A stretch of 64,000 nucleotides of DNA, taken from NCBI RefSeq assembly GCF_014692515.1, contig NZ_JACOIK010000004.1, forward strand, positions 186,001-250,000. The letters are read 5' to 3'. Shown piece after piece: positions 9,195 to 18,761 of this stretch; position 1 is the stretch's first letter, and the number at the start of each line of letters is the position of its first letter. The translations under genes and the position numbers were made by a program. Source of the stretch: Sphingobacterium micropteri (GTDB taxonomy: Bacteria > Bacteroidota > Bacteroidia > Sphingobacteriales > Sphingobacteriaceae). A model generated the notes under the pieces. The model was not told the origin of the DNA, ran no database searches, and saw only the letters and a program-made list of their open reading frames with translations.

Positions 9195-9219
9195 GGGCAA
9201 ACTTTATGTTTACCCTTTC
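9190..9219 (-). terminator. rho-independent terminator of murA
   Basis: The arms AAAGGGCAAAC (9192-9202) and GTTTACCCTTT (9208-9218) form an 11-bp stem with one mismatch and a 5-nt loop. The minus strand continues in a T run. It is about 20 bp past the murA stop. Confidence 0.8.
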
Positions 9220-9239
9220 CATATTATTCAATATTCAAC

Positions 9240-10559
9240 TTATACTTGCGGCACTTCTATTCTTCGAATATCAGCCCCTAAGGCCCGCAATCTATCTTCA
9301 ATATCTTGGTACCCACGTTCGATCTGATCTATATTATATATGATAGACCTCCCCTGAGCCGAGAGCGAAGCAATTAAAAGAGAAACACCCGCTCGAATGT
9401 CCGGTGAAGTCATTTCAATACCTCTTAATTTCACCTGCTTATTCAGGCCAATGACCGTTGCGCGGTGTGGATCACAAAGAATAATTTGCGCGCCCATATC
9501 AATCAGTTTATCTACAAAGAACAATCGGCTTTCGAACATCTTTTGATGAATCAATACATTTCCTTTTGCTTGAATAGCCGTCACCAAAACAATGCTTAAT
9601 AGATCGGGCGTGAAGCCTGGCCATGGTGCGTCTGCAACCGTCAATATAGAGCCATCGATAAAGGTTTCAATTTCGTAGGAGTCTTGTGCAGGAATAAAAA
9701 TATCATCTTCGCGCAACTCAAATTGTATTCCCAGTTTAGAAAATACAGTGGGGATAATTCCCAATTCTGAAAAACAGACATCTTTAATCGTAATTTCCGA
9801 TCCCGTCATCGCCGCCATACCTATAAAAGATCCAATTTCAATCATATCTGGCAACATGCGGTGACTCGTTCCCTGTAATCGATCTACTCCTTCAATCGTC
9901 AACAAATTTGATCCGATACCCGATATTTTGGCGCCCATACGGTTCAACATTTTACATAACTGCTGCAAATAAGGTTCGCAAGCAGCATTATAAATTGTAG
10001 TGACTCCGTTGGCCAATACAGCTGCCATAACAATATTTGCGGTACCCGTTACCGAAGCCTCATCCATCAAAATATACGCACCTTTTAATTCCGATGCATC
10101 TACATGAAAGAAATTCTTTTCGGCATCATAAACGAATTTTGCCCCCAGTTTCTCAAATCCCAGAAAATGCGTATCCAACCGGCGTCGGCCTATCTTATCT
10201 CCCCCCGGCTTGGGAATCGCTGCCTTTCCAAAGCGAGCCAACAGCGGCCCGACAATCATAATGGAACCCCGCAATCCCCCTCCCTTATGTTTGAACTCTT
10301 CTGACTGAAAATAATCGATATTGATATTTTTTGCTTCAAATGAATAGGTATCCTTATTGATCCGATCGACCGAAACACCCAGCGCTACTAAAAGGTCAAT
10401 TAATTTATTTACGTCCTTAATATCGGGAATATTACTCACCGTCACTTTCTCCTCCGTGAGCAACACAGCGGACAGAATCTGTAATGCTTCATTCTTTGCT
10501 CCTTGAGGAATAATCTCCCCCTTTAATTTCTTTCCACCAACTATTTCAAATGCGTTCAT
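9240..10559 (-). CDS. murA: UDP-N-acetylglucosamine 1-carboxyvinyltransferase
   Basis: MurA transfers enolpyruvate from PEP to UDP-GlcNAc, the first committed step of peptidoglycan synthesis. The 439-residue protein has the family start FEIVGGKKLKGEIIPQGAKNEAL and repeated inside-out beta-alpha-beta units. The active-site loop reads PKPGGDKIGRRRLDTH: the residue equivalent to E. coli Cys115 is Asp121. That Cys-to-Asp change is known to keep activity but block fosfomycin alkylation. It is co-directional with the DUF4290 gene, 127 bp upstream. Confidence 0.97.
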   Translation of the reverse strand: MNAFEIVGGKKLKGEIIPQGAKNEALQILSAVLLTEEKVTVSNIPDIKDVNKLIDLLVALGVSVDRINKDTYSFEAKNINIDYFQSEEFKHKGGGLRGSIMIVGPLLARFGKAAIPKPGGDKIGRRRLDTHFLGFEKLGAKFVYDAEKNFFHVDASELKGAYILMDEASVTGTANIVMAAVLANGVTTIYNAACEPYLQQLCKMLNRMGAKISGIGSNLLTIEGVDRLQGTSHRMLPDMIEIGSFIGMAAMTGSEITIKDVCFSELGIIPTVFSKLGIQFELREDDIFIPAQDSYEIETFIDGSILTVADAPWPGFTPDLLSIVLVTAIQAKGNVLIHQKMFESRLFFVDKLIDMGAQIILCDPHRATVIGLNKQVKLRGIEMTSPDIRAGVSLLIASLSAQGRSIIYNIDQIERGYQDIEDRLRALGADIRRIEVPQV

Positions 10560-10686
10560 ACCTTATTATATAGTATATGTATAACTTCCTAATCCCATCA
10601 CTTTCTAACTTTAAAATAAAACAGAGAGCAACTGAATAACGATTCTCGCCACACAATTGCCCTCCTATTTAAACAGTCAAATAAGT

Positions 10687-11379
10687 TTACCTTCTGTACG
10701 AAACTTTTTTAGGCCCGTTTTTCTTCTTCACCATATTCTTTTTACCGCTACTTTTCTGGTTATTTTTTTGGTTATTGTTATTAGTAGGCGTAGTTCCAAT
10801 TTTTGTCCGACTGCCCGGAGGAGGTGTTTTAAAATCCAGCTTAGTTAGCACCGTATCCGCAGGCAATGTCAATAGTCCATTAGAAAGTTCCGCTAAATTC
10901 TGGATAATATGATCATCTTGCACCGTATCCTTATTCCAGGTCATATAAGCCATCTTCATGAAATTGGCAATGGACAACGCCATGCGCTCCCTATTTTCTG
11001 GAGCAGGCATAGCGAGCGCCTTTTCAATCATACGCTCGATGGTGTGACCATAATGTTTATAACGAATGGAATGTTGCGGATAATCCAATAGATCCGGTTT
11101 CTTGTGAATAGCGTCACGCGCCGGAATAGGATATGGGGAATCCACATCAATCTTAAAATCAGAAATGATATGCAAATGATCCCATAGTTTATGCTTAAAA
11201 TCCGAAACATCCCGCAAATGCGGGTTCAATACGCCCATCATGTCGATCACGACCTGCGCATATCGGTTTCTCTCCTCTTTTGTAGGAAGCGTGCAGATAT
11301 AGTCTACCATATTTTGCACATTTCTTCCATATTCTGCCAAAATTAATTTTGACCGGGTACTGTTGTAGTCGAAATCCAT
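10687..11379 (-). CDS. DUF4290 family protein
   Basis: A 230-residue protein typical of Bacteroidota, beginning MDFDYNSTRSKLILAEYGRN and containing YAQVVIDMMGVLNPHLRD and FKHKLWDHLHIISDF. The C terminus is a low-complexity basic tail of Asn, Gln and Lys (about 195-230), which may bind nucleic acid. No enzymatic motif is visible and the function is unknown. It lies between pcrA and murA on the same strand; in related genomes it often neighbours murA, so a cell-envelope or growth role is possible but unproven. Confidence 0.85.
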   Translation of the reverse strand: MDFDYNSTRSKLILAEYGRNVQNMVDYICTLPTKEERNRYAQVVIDMMGVLNPHLRDVSDFKHKLWDHLHIISDFKIDVDSPYPIPARDAIHKKPDLLDYPQHSIRYKHYGHTIERMIEKALAMPAPENRERMALSIANFMKMAYMTWNKDTVQDDHIIQNLAELSNGLLTLPADTVLTKLDFKTPPPGSRTKIGTTPTNNNNQKNNQKSSGKKNMVKKKNGPKKVSYRR

Positions 11380-11392
11380 AAAGTGTAGTTTT

Positions 11393-11418
11393 ACGCTTAG
11401 AAAACGCTCTATAAGCGT
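11393..11418. other. short inverted repeat between pcrA and the DUF4290 gene
   Basis: ACGCTTA (11393-11399) and TAAGCGT (11412-11418) form a perfect 7-bp inverted repeat with a 12-nt loop. There is no T tail on the minus strand, so it is not a convincing terminator; it could be an operator or leader hairpin. Confidence 0.4.
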
Positions 11419-11437
11419 AGTTTATTATCTTATCTTA

Positions 11438-13738
11438 TTATTGTACTATTCTAAGTTTTGCAAATTTAAGCAACAATTGTTTCTGTCCCAACTCTTTAAA
11501 GAAAATAGTTGCTTTTATATCCGGCCGGTTACCTTCTAAGTTTACTACTTTTCCAAACCCGAACCGTTCATGCTCTACTTCCATACCGACCTGCAGCGCG
11601 GATGTATCCGACGGTGCAAAGCCCGGCGTGGGCACGTGCGCCTTCGGCAATATCGACGTTGTTTTAACCATTTTTGGCTTGGGTTTCGAGTAAGACTCCG
11701 TGTCTTTCTGCTTCCAAGCCATACGTTCCGACTGAAAACCGCCCGTTGTTTCCAAAGTAGCTGGCCGTTGCTTAAAATCAAGCTCCAGACAAGCTGGATT
11801 GAGCTCATCCAAGAAACGACTAGGCTCACAATTGTTGAGCGTTCCCCAACGATAACGGGACGTAGCATAAGACAAATGTAACTTTTTCTCTGCACGCGTC
11901 ACCGCAACATAGAAAAGCCGTCTTTCTTCCTCTAGCTCCGAACGGGAATTTAGAGAGAGTTGCGAAGGGAACAAATTTTCCTCCAGACCTACAATGAATA
12001 CCACCGGAAATTCCAACCCCTTTGAGGCATGTATCGTCATCATAGACACCGTATCTGCATTTGGATCTTTGTCGTTATCATCATTGGTCAACAAGGCGAT
12101 ATCTTGCATAAACACATCCAAACCTTTTTCTTCAATGTCTTCACGTTCGGAGAACTCCTTGATACCGTTCAACAATTCCTGGATATTTTCATAACGACTA
12201 AGCCCTTCTACTGATTTATCTTCATAGAGGTCTTTCAATATACCGGAATGTTGTGCGATATGCATCGCTGTATCAAACGCCGAGTTGGTTTTTGCCACCG
12301 CTTGAAAACTTTGAATCATCAGCCCAAAATTACCTACCGCATTGGCACTTCGTCCATCGAGAAACGTGTGGGCATTAACGACCACATCCCATAATCGATA
12401 TTGTTGCTGATCGGCAGCCACCAAAATTTTCTCTACTGTCGTATCCCCTATCCCTCTACGTGGATAGTTGATGACCCGCTTTAATGCCTCTTCGTCGTTA
12501 GGATTGAACGTCAAACGGAAATACGCAATCAAATCTTTGATTTCCTTACGTTGATAGAAAGATGTACCGCCATACAGTTTATAAGGAACATTGATTTTTC
12601 GCAGTGCCTCCTCCATCGCACGAGATTGTGCGTTTGTTCGGTATAAAATAGCGAAATCTTTATAACGCAGATTTTTTAATGCACGCTCCTGCGTAATAGC
12701 CTCTGCTACAATTTTCCCTTCTTCATTATCAGAAAACGCACGGGCAACCTTTATTTTCTCTCCATCCTCATTTTCCGAAAAAACATTCTTCTCCAACTGA
12801 TTCTGATTCTTTTCGATCACACTGTTTGCCGCATTGACAATCATCTTCGTGGAGCGGTAGTTCTGCTCCAGTTTAAAAATTTGAACGTCCGGATAATCTT
12901 TTTGAAAGTTTAGGATGTTTTGGATATTTGCCCCACGGAATGCATAGATACTTTGTGCATCATCCCCTACCACACAGATATTTTCATTGACCGCAGCCAA
13001 CCTTTTTACAATAAGATACTGCGAAAAATTCGTGTCCTGATATTCATCCACCATCAGGTATTTAAATTGATGCTGGTATTTGTGTAACACTTCTGGATAC
13101 TTATTCAACAATACATTTGTTTTAAACAAAAGATCATCGAAATCCATTGCCCCTGCACGATAACAACGTTGTGCATAGGTCATGTAAATTTGCCCCATCT
13201 GCGGACGTCCATTTGCAATGTCCTCCGCCATGATGGCTTCGTTTTTATTATATTCTTGCGGAGAGATCAGGTTATTTTTAGCGGAAGATATACGTCCATA
13301 TACGTGATTGGCGTTATACAACTTATCATCGAGGTTCATTTCTTTTAAGATGGCACGAATCAAACTTTTTGTATCATCCGTATCATAAATCGTAAAATTC
13401 CTAGGATATCCGATAAGCTCTGCTTCTACACGAAGAATGCGGGCAAATACAGAGTGGAAGGTTCCCATCCATATATTTTTTGCTTCTTGGCCCACAACGC
13501 TCATAATACGTTCCCGCATTTCCTTTGCTGCTTTGTTGGTAAAGGTAAGCACCAAAATATGAAAGGGATCCACGCCCTTGCGAATCAAATGTGCCACACG
13601 GAAGGTAATAACGCGCGTCTTTCCCGAACCCGCACCGGCAACGATCATTACTGGCCCTTCTGTCTGCTCCACCGCTGCCCGTTGCGAAGGGTTTAATCCT
13701 GCTAAATAATCCAAATTTTCTCCTAATTTTTTTGACAA
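11438..13738 (-). CDS. pcrA: ATP-dependent 3'-5' DNA helicase UvrD/PcrA
   Basis: A 766-residue SF1A helicase with the Q motif LNPSQRAAVEQTEGP, Walker A AGAGSGKT (34-41), Walker B DEYQDT, motif III GDDAQSIYAFRGA, motif IV EQNYRS, and motifs V/VI MTIHASKGLEFP and RRLFYVAVTRA. The C-terminal about 70 residues contain the Tudor-like interaction module (LQVGMEVEHERFGFGKVV). It unwinds DNA in nucleotide-excision and mismatch repair and removes RecA. The length is full. Confidence 0.95.
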   Translation of the reverse strand: MSKKLGENLDYLAGLNPSQRAAVEQTEGPVMIVAGAGSGKTRVITFRVAHLIRKGVDPFHILVLTFTNKAAKEMRERIMSVVGQEAKNIWMGTFHSVFARILRVEAELIGYPRNFTIYDTDDTKSLIRAILKEMNLDDKLYNANHVYGRISSAKNNLISPQEYNKNEAIMAEDIANGRPQMGQIYMTYAQRCYRAGAMDFDDLLFKTNVLLNKYPEVLHKYQHQFKYLMVDEYQDTNFSQYLIVKRLAAVNENICVVGDDAQSIYAFRGANIQNILNFQKDYPDVQIFKLEQNYRSTKMIVNAANSVIEKNQNQLEKNVFSENEDGEKIKVARAFSDNEEGKIVAEAITQERALKNLRYKDFAILYRTNAQSRAMEEALRKINVPYKLYGGTSFYQRKEIKDLIAYFRLTFNPNDEEALKRVINYPRRGIGDTTVEKILVAADQQQYRLWDVVVNAHTFLDGRSANAVGNFGLMIQSFQAVAKTNSAFDTAMHIAQHSGILKDLYEDKSVEGLSRYENIQELLNGIKEFSEREDIEEKGLDVFMQDIALLTNDDNDKDPNADTVSMMTIHASKGLEFPVVFIVGLEENLFPSQLSLNSRSELEEERRLFYVAVTRAEKKLHLSYATSRYRWGTLNNCEPSRFLDELNPACLELDFKQRPATLETTGGFQSERMAWKQKDTESYSKPKPKMVKTTSILPKAHVPTPGFAPSDTSALQVGMEVEHERFGFGKVVNLEGNRPDIKATIFFKELGQKQLLLKFAKLRIVQ

Positions 13739-13788
13739 GCACTAACAAAAAGTAGCGGTAAAATTAAGAAAAATAATCGACTAAAAAT

Positions 13789-13820
13789 AAAGGTTTCTAC
13801 CCGGGCGAGTAGAAACCTTT
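13789..13820. other. 12-bp perfect hairpin between divergent pcrA and Rdx genes
   Basis: AAAGGTTTCTAC (13789-13800) pairs completely with GTAGAAACCTTT (13809-13820) around the 8-nt loop CCGGGCGA. It looks like a terminator, but it lies in the 218-bp space between two divergent genes, where no annotated transcript should end. A second small stem (CCGC/GCGG, about 13851-13867) sits beside it. It may end a small RNA or be part of the pcrA leader. Confidence 0.65.
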
Positions 13821-13956
13821 GTAAAACCAATTATAACTTACCGCCATGCTCTAGCGGCCTGAATTATGAACCACTAATTTAAAAACTACTTTACATTTAT
13901 GCAAGAGATTTTTTATATTTTTAAAAAAAATCGATTTAATACATAATCCCAACACA

Positions 13957-14235
13957 ATGAAACCCACGATTACTATTTTATATTGTCCAAAATGCGGATG
14001 GATGCTCCGCTCTGCTTACATGGCGCAGGAATTGTTAACAACCTTTGTAGATGACATTTATGGTGTCACACTGGTACCAAGCGAAATCAGTGGCCGTTTC
14101 TCTGTCGCAATTGACGGAGAAGTTCTTTTTGACAGGAAAATAGAAGGTCGATTTCCGGAAATCAAAGAATTAAAACAACTGGTTCGCGATGCAGTCAATC
14201 CAAGCAAAGATTTAGGACATTCAGATAAGAAATAA
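13957..14235 (+). CDS. SelT/SelW/SelH (Rdx) family thioredoxin-like protein
   Basis: A 92-residue protein with the Rdx-fold opening ITILYCPKCGWMLRSAYMAQELL, including the CxxC pair C11-C14 (Cys-containing version of the selenoprotein SelW motif), followed by GRFSVAIDGEVLFDRKIEGRFPEIKELKQLVRD. It is probably a cytoplasmic thiol-redox protein; the partner is unknown. It precedes sbcDC by 88 bp on the same strand. Confidence 0.85.
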   Translation: MKPTITILYCPKCGWMLRSAYMAQELLTTFVDDIYGVTLVPSEISGRFSVAIDGEVLFDRKIEGRFPEIKELKQLVRDAVNPSKDLGHSDKK

Positions 14236-14323
14236 AAGTAAATTCACACTTCTTAACGTATTTCTGGCATTAATTTCATTAATTTTAATCCCCAAAACAC
14301 AAGACAGCATAAAAAATACGTGG

Positions 14324-15550
14324 ATGAAGATATTACATACGAGCGACTGGCATTTAGGTAAACGATTGGATTATTTCTCGAGATTAGAAGAACAGCGCGC
14401 CGTATTAACGGAGATATGTGAGATAGCAGATGCAGAAAGTGTAGATGCCGTTATTGTGGCCGGAGATCTTTTCGACACCTTCAATCCACCAGTTGAAGCC
14501 GTGGAACTATTATACAAAACGTTGCGGCGGCTTAGTCAGGAAGGGCGACGTCCTGTCATCGCCATTGCGGGCAATCATGATAGTGCAGACCGAATCGATG
14601 CACCTGATATACTTGCGCGTGAGTGTGGAATTATCTTTATCGGATATCCCCAAGCAACTATTCGACCCTTTCAAATCAAAGACGGATTCGCTATCCGTGT
14701 GTCAACTGCGGGATTTCTGGAAATATCCCTACCGCAATACAACTACCCATTGCGTATCATTCATACGCCATTTGCCAACGAGCTTCGGTTAAAACAGTTC
14801 TTGGGCATGGACGATAAAGCGCAACAACTCCACGAGCTTTTAAGAAAACACTGGCTCGCCATCGGAAACATACATTGTGACAATCAAGGCGTAAACCTGC
14901 TGACAACTCACCTCTATATGTTACAACGTGGCGGAGAAATATTGGAAGAACCGGAAGGCGAAAAGCCGCTCAAAGTGGGGCATGCAGACCTCGTGTATTC
15001 CGATGCTATCCCGTCACAAATTCAATACACGGCATTGGGACATCTCCACCGGTTTCAGAATATTGGAGACCAACAAAGTCCAGTTGTTTATCCCAGTAGC
15101 CCACTCGCTTACTCTTTTTCGGAAGCGGGGCAGAAAAAAGGCGTCGTGATCGTTGAGGCTGTTCCCGAACATCCCGCACAATACCGATTTGTTCCACTTA
15201 TCGCCGGGAGAAAACTATATCGCAAGCGTTTTGATGATGTTGACGACGCCGTGTTATGGTTAAATGAAAATCCAGGCACATTGGTCGAGCTAACGTTGGT
15301 CAGTAATACTTTCCTTAATTCTGCCGACATGAAGCGCATTCATGAAGCACACGATGGTATCATTCATATCATCCCTATTGTACGACAAACAGCATTGAAT
15401 TCTGCACAAACGCCGACCATCAATCTCGATCAGGATATTGATGTCCTTTTTAAGGATTACTTTCAACATCGGCTTGGACAGGAACCTAATCCAGAACTAA
15501 TGGATTTATTAAATGAAGTTATTAATTGTGAAACGGAAACAGAGGATTAA
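14324..15550 (+). CDS. sbcD: DNA exonuclease subunit SbcD
   Basis: A 408-residue Mre11-family nuclease subunit with the metallophosphoesterase motifs TSDWHLGKRLD (D8, H10), VAGDLFDTFNPP and AGNHDSADRI, and a later ALGHLHRFQ. Together with SbcC it cleaves hairpins and double-strand ends using Mn2+. The gene ends 2 bp before the sbcC start, so translation is probably coupled. The C-terminal capping domain is present. Confidence 0.96.
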   Translation: MKILHTSDWHLGKRLDYFSRLEEQRAVLTEICEIADAESVDAVIVAGDLFDTFNPPVEAVELLYKTLRRLSQEGRRPVIAIAGNHDSADRIDAPDILARECGIIFIGYPQATIRPFQIKDGFAIRVSTAGFLEISLPQYNYPLRIIHTPFANELRLKQFLGMDDKAQQLHELLRKHWLAIGNIHCDNQGVNLLTTHLYMLQRGGEILEEPEGEKPLKVGHADLVYSDAIPSQIQYTALGHLHRFQNIGDQQSPVVYPSSPLAYSFSEAGQKKGVVIVEAVPEHPAQYRFVPLIAGRKLYRKRFDDVDDAVLWLNENPGTLVELTLVSNTFLNSADMKRIHEAHDGIIHIIPIVRQTALNSAQTPTINLDQDIDVLFKDYFQHRLGQEPNPELMDLLNEVINCETETED

Positions 15551-15552
15551 AC

Positions 15553-18500
15553 ATGCTACCACTTTATTTAAGTATCGAAGGATTATATTCTTATCAAGAT
15601 AAACAAGAAATTGACTTTACCCAATTGACAGAAGCCGGACTATTTGGCATTTTTGGCAAAGTAGGTTCTGGTAAATCAACGATACTTGAGGCTATTAGTT
15701 TTGCGCTATATGGTGAAACGGAAAGACTCAATAAACAAGAGAAAAGAGCCTATAATATGCTCAATCTTCGCTCGGATATAGCTAATATCGTGTTTGAGTT
15801 CTTAAATTACGAAGGACGAAGATTCCGATTCACGGCACAATGGAAACGACGAAAGAAATTTGAGGACACGACCTCCTTAGAACGTTATGCTTACGAATGG
15901 AAAAATGGTTCATGGATACCATTAGATTCTAACGATGGAGCAAGCGTAACCCAACTTACCTATCCCAATTTCCGACGGACTATCATTATTCCACAAGGAC
16001 AATTTAAAGAATTTTTAGAATTGCGAGGTAAAGACCGATCGGAGATGATGAAAGATATCTTTAACCTCGATCGTTTTGACTTGGGCTCTAAAGTTGGGAT
16101 ATTGCAAAAACAAAACAACAGCAAACTCGAACAATTAAACGGCGCACTCTCAGGCTTCGATGCCGTCAGTACGGAAATACTACATAGCAAACAACAGGAG
16201 CTTGACACGGCACAACAACAATTGACCTTGGTGAAAGAGGAAACCGCATCACTGGAAAAAGAGGTCAGCCGACTTACGGAGAGCAAAAAAATACGGGAGG
16301 AATTAGCGCATAAAAAAGAAGAGCTGCAAGAATACTTGCTAGAACAGCCACGAATTTCTCAGTTGGAAAAAGAACTACAGACATACGAAACTACCCAGCT
16401 GGCATTTCGGGAAATCTTAAATACTACACATAGCTTAAACAAAGAAAAAGAACAACTGACGCATAAAATTGAACAACTGACCTCGCGCAAGCTTGACGTT
16501 TTAAGTCGTTTGGAAAAAGAAGAGACGGAATGGGAAAAAATAGCCCCTGATTTTCAACGGTTGGATTTATTTAAAGCGGAAAGCGAAGATTTAAAATTGC
16601 TTATTAGCATCGTCCAAAATAAAAAACAGCAAGAGGCACTCCACAAACGCCTGCAAGACGGGAAGCCCTATCTCCTACAAGCGCAGGAAGAAGAAAAAAA
16701 GCTTTTATCGTCAATAGAAAGCGAGGAAAAGCGATTGGATGAACTCAAAAATACGCGGGTAGACACGTCGGTATTATTAGCATTAGAGGCTTGGTATCAA
16801 ACTGATGAGAATATCCATAGCAGTATAAACGAATTAAAAACGCAAATCCAACAACTCCGCGACGAATTAACACAAACAACGAAAGTTTTTGAAGAACAGT
16901 CAATTGCCATTGACGACTGGGAATCGGCCTTACTTCAGCAAGAAGCGGAATTAAATACCGTGTTTACTTCGCTGCAACAGGAGGAGACCCATTTAAAAGT
17001 GCAAGCAAAGTTATCGGAATTTGCTGATAACCTAGCCGATGGGCAACCTTGCCCGCTATGTGGCGCATTAGACCACCCCTATCCTATGATAAACCATGAT
17101 GTGGCGGTCAACATACAAGAGGTTCTCGGCAAACAAACGGAAATAAAACAGCGTTTACAACAACTCAAAGCGAATCATCAAGTACTAACAGCAGCATCCA
17201 TACGGCAACGGGAGAAGAACACACAACTCGCTCAACAGGAATCTAACCTCCAAAAAATGGCGGAAAAGCTTAACATCCATCGTGAGCAATTCCGCTGGGA
17301 AGAATTTTCCCCTACTGACAAAACGACCTATCTTTCGTATAAAGATAAAAACCATCTTGCGGAAACCCATATCAAATTGGCGGAAACATCCTTGAAGGAG
17401 TTCCGCGTGCAGTGGCAAAGCGCGCAATCAAAAATAGAAAAATACAAAAGCTCCCTCGCGGAATTTGAACAACGTATTATTGTACTCGATCAGTTAAACC
17501 AACATAATACAGCACAAATCAATATTTTAAAAATAGATGAATTTGGGCAGTTTGAAGAAACGATACTTGTCAATAAGAAACAGGAAACCTTACATAAGAT
17601 TAAATTACTGGAGGAAGGTCACAAACGTCTTTCTGAATCTATTCAGTCCTTAAGAACCGAATTTGCCCATATTAATGGCGAGCGGACCGCTTCAAAAGAA
17701 CAGTTTCAACAGCTCTACCAACAACTCAACAATAAACAAGCGGAAATCTCTGCTTTGCTCAAAGAACATGGCTATAGTGATATTGTGCAGGTACAGCATA
17801 TCCTGCAAAAGAATCTGAATGTGGAGCATAACCGTAAAACTATACAGGAGTTCAACCTAAACCTACAAATCCTGTTGCGGCATATCGCTGATCTGGAAAA
17901 ACGTATAGTCCATGATGCGTATGAGGAATCGATCTATCAGGAAAAGACGACACTCTATACATTAAAGCGCGAGGAAATGGAATTGCAAATTCGTGTCACG
18001 GGAGCATTGGAAAAAGAATATGCGCGCTTACGCGTTGAATTTGATAAAAAAGAAAAATTATTGGAAGAATACGAGAAGCTAACATTTCGTAAAAGTAATT
18101 TGACCACTTTGGAAAATCTTTTCCGCGGATCTGGCTTTGTCAACTATGTATCCAGCATACATTTACAACGCTTGTGCGAAATTGCCAATCAACGTTTTCA
18201 CCGCCTCACAAAAAATAATCTCAGCCTCACCATCAATGAAAATAATGAATTTGAGGTGATAGACTTCTTAAACAATGGCTTTAAACGTTCGGTAAAAACA
18301 CTTTCGGGAGGGCAAGCATTTCAGGCGTCACTTTGTCTTGCCCTCGCATTGGCAGAAAACATCCAATCCATGAACAAAGCAGACAAGAACTTCTTCTTCA
18401 TTGATGAGGGATTTGGCACGCAAGACCCCGAAAGTATGAATACGGTATTTGAAACATTGCAATATTTAAATAAAGATAATCGAATCGTCGGTATTATTTC

Positions 18501-18582
18501 TCATGTGGAGGAACTGAAAGAACGTATTCCGCGAGCTATTACCGTAGTGAATGATACTGAAAAAGGAAGTAGGCTATATTAA
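15553..18582 (+). CDS. sbcC: DNA exonuclease ATPase subunit SbcC
   Basis: A 1009-residue Rad50-like SMC protein: Walker A GKVGSGKST (35-43), long coiled coils (about 185-860), the zinc hook C500-P-L-C503 midway, the ABC signature LSGGQAFQASLCLALALAE and Walker B/D-loop FFFIDEGFGTQD near the C terminus. The ATPase head regulates the SbcD nuclease and tethers DNA ends. It is immediately downstream of sbcD, forming a two-gene operon. The stop is followed within 5 bp by copy A of a dispersed intergenic repeat. Confidence 0.97.
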   Translation: MLPLYLSIEGLYSYQDKQEIDFTQLTEAGLFGIFGKVGSGKSTILEAISFALYGETERLNKQEKRAYNMLNLRSDIANIVFEFLNYEGRRFRFTAQWKRRKKFEDTTSLERYAYEWKNGSWIPLDSNDGASVTQLTYPNFRRTIIIPQGQFKEFLELRGKDRSEMMKDIFNLDRFDLGSKVGILQKQNNSKLEQLNGALSGFDAVSTEILHSKQQELDTAQQQLTLVKEETASLEKEVSRLTESKKIREELAHKKEELQEYLLEQPRISQLEKELQTYETTQLAFREILNTTHSLNKEKEQLTHKIEQLTSRKLDVLSRLEKEETEWEKIAPDFQRLDLFKAESEDLKLLISIVQNKKQQEALHKRLQDGKPYLLQAQEEEKKLLSSIESEEKRLDELKNTRVDTSVLLALEAWYQTDENIHSSINELKTQIQQLRDELTQTTKVFEEQSIAIDDWESALLQQEAELNTVFTSLQQEETHLKVQAKLSEFADNLADGQPCPLCGALDHPYPMINHDVAVNIQEVLGKQTEIKQRLQQLKANHQVLTAASIRQREKNTQLAQQESNLQKMAEKLNIHREQFRWEEFSPTDKTTYLSYKDKNHLAETHIKLAETSLKEFRVQWQSAQSKIEKYKSSLAEFEQRIIVLDQLNQHNTAQINILKIDEFGQFEETILVNKKQETLHKIKLLEEGHKRLSESIQSLRTEFAHINGERTASKEQFQQLYQQLNNKQAEISALLKEHGYSDIVQVQHILQKNLNVEHNRKTIQEFNLNLQILLRHIADLEKRIVHDAYEESIYQEKTTLYTLKREEMELQIRVTGALEKEYARLRVEFDKKEKLLEEYEKLTFRKSNLTTLENLFRGSGFVNYVSSIHLQRLCEIANQRFHRLTKNNLSLTINENNEFEVIDFLNNGFKRSVKTLSGGQAFQASLCLALALAENIQSMNKADKNFFFIDEGFGTQDPESMNTVFETLQYLNKDNRIVGIISHVEELKERIPRAITVVNDTEKGSRLY

Positions 18583-18586
18583 TTTT

Positions 18587-18740
18587 CCCTTTTTTGTCCG
18601 CAAAAAAGGGAGAAAAAACTCGCCACTTTAAAATTTTGAATGGAGGGATATTGCATACATCGTATCTCTACATATTTCAAAATTTTACATGTGGCATTCA
18701 GAAGTTAAGGAGGGGACAGTACAATTGCAGAGTCCCTTTC
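18587..18740 (+). repeat. dispersed structured intergenic element, copy A
   Basis: It starts with a perfect hairpin (CCCTTTTTT 18587-18595, AAAAAAGGG 18602-18610, loop GTCCGC). A second long inverted repeat follows: GCCAC 18622-18626 with GTGGC 18691-18695, and AAAATTTTGAA 18630-18640 with TTCAAAATTTT 18676-18686. A third stem has GGGAC 18713-18717 and GTCCC 18732-18736. The core from about 18613 to 18645 is identical to copy B at about 26.2 kb. It lies between sbcC and ispD, both on the + strand, and has no open frame. Confidence 0.85.
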
Positions 18741-18761
18741 TTAAAAATTTAATAAAAAAAT

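Noticed and set aside
18596..18610. First stem of repeat copy A as the sbcC terminator
   Set aside because: The hairpin is followed by A-rich, not T-rich, sequence on the plus strand, and copy B has the same hairpin with no upstream plus-strand gene.
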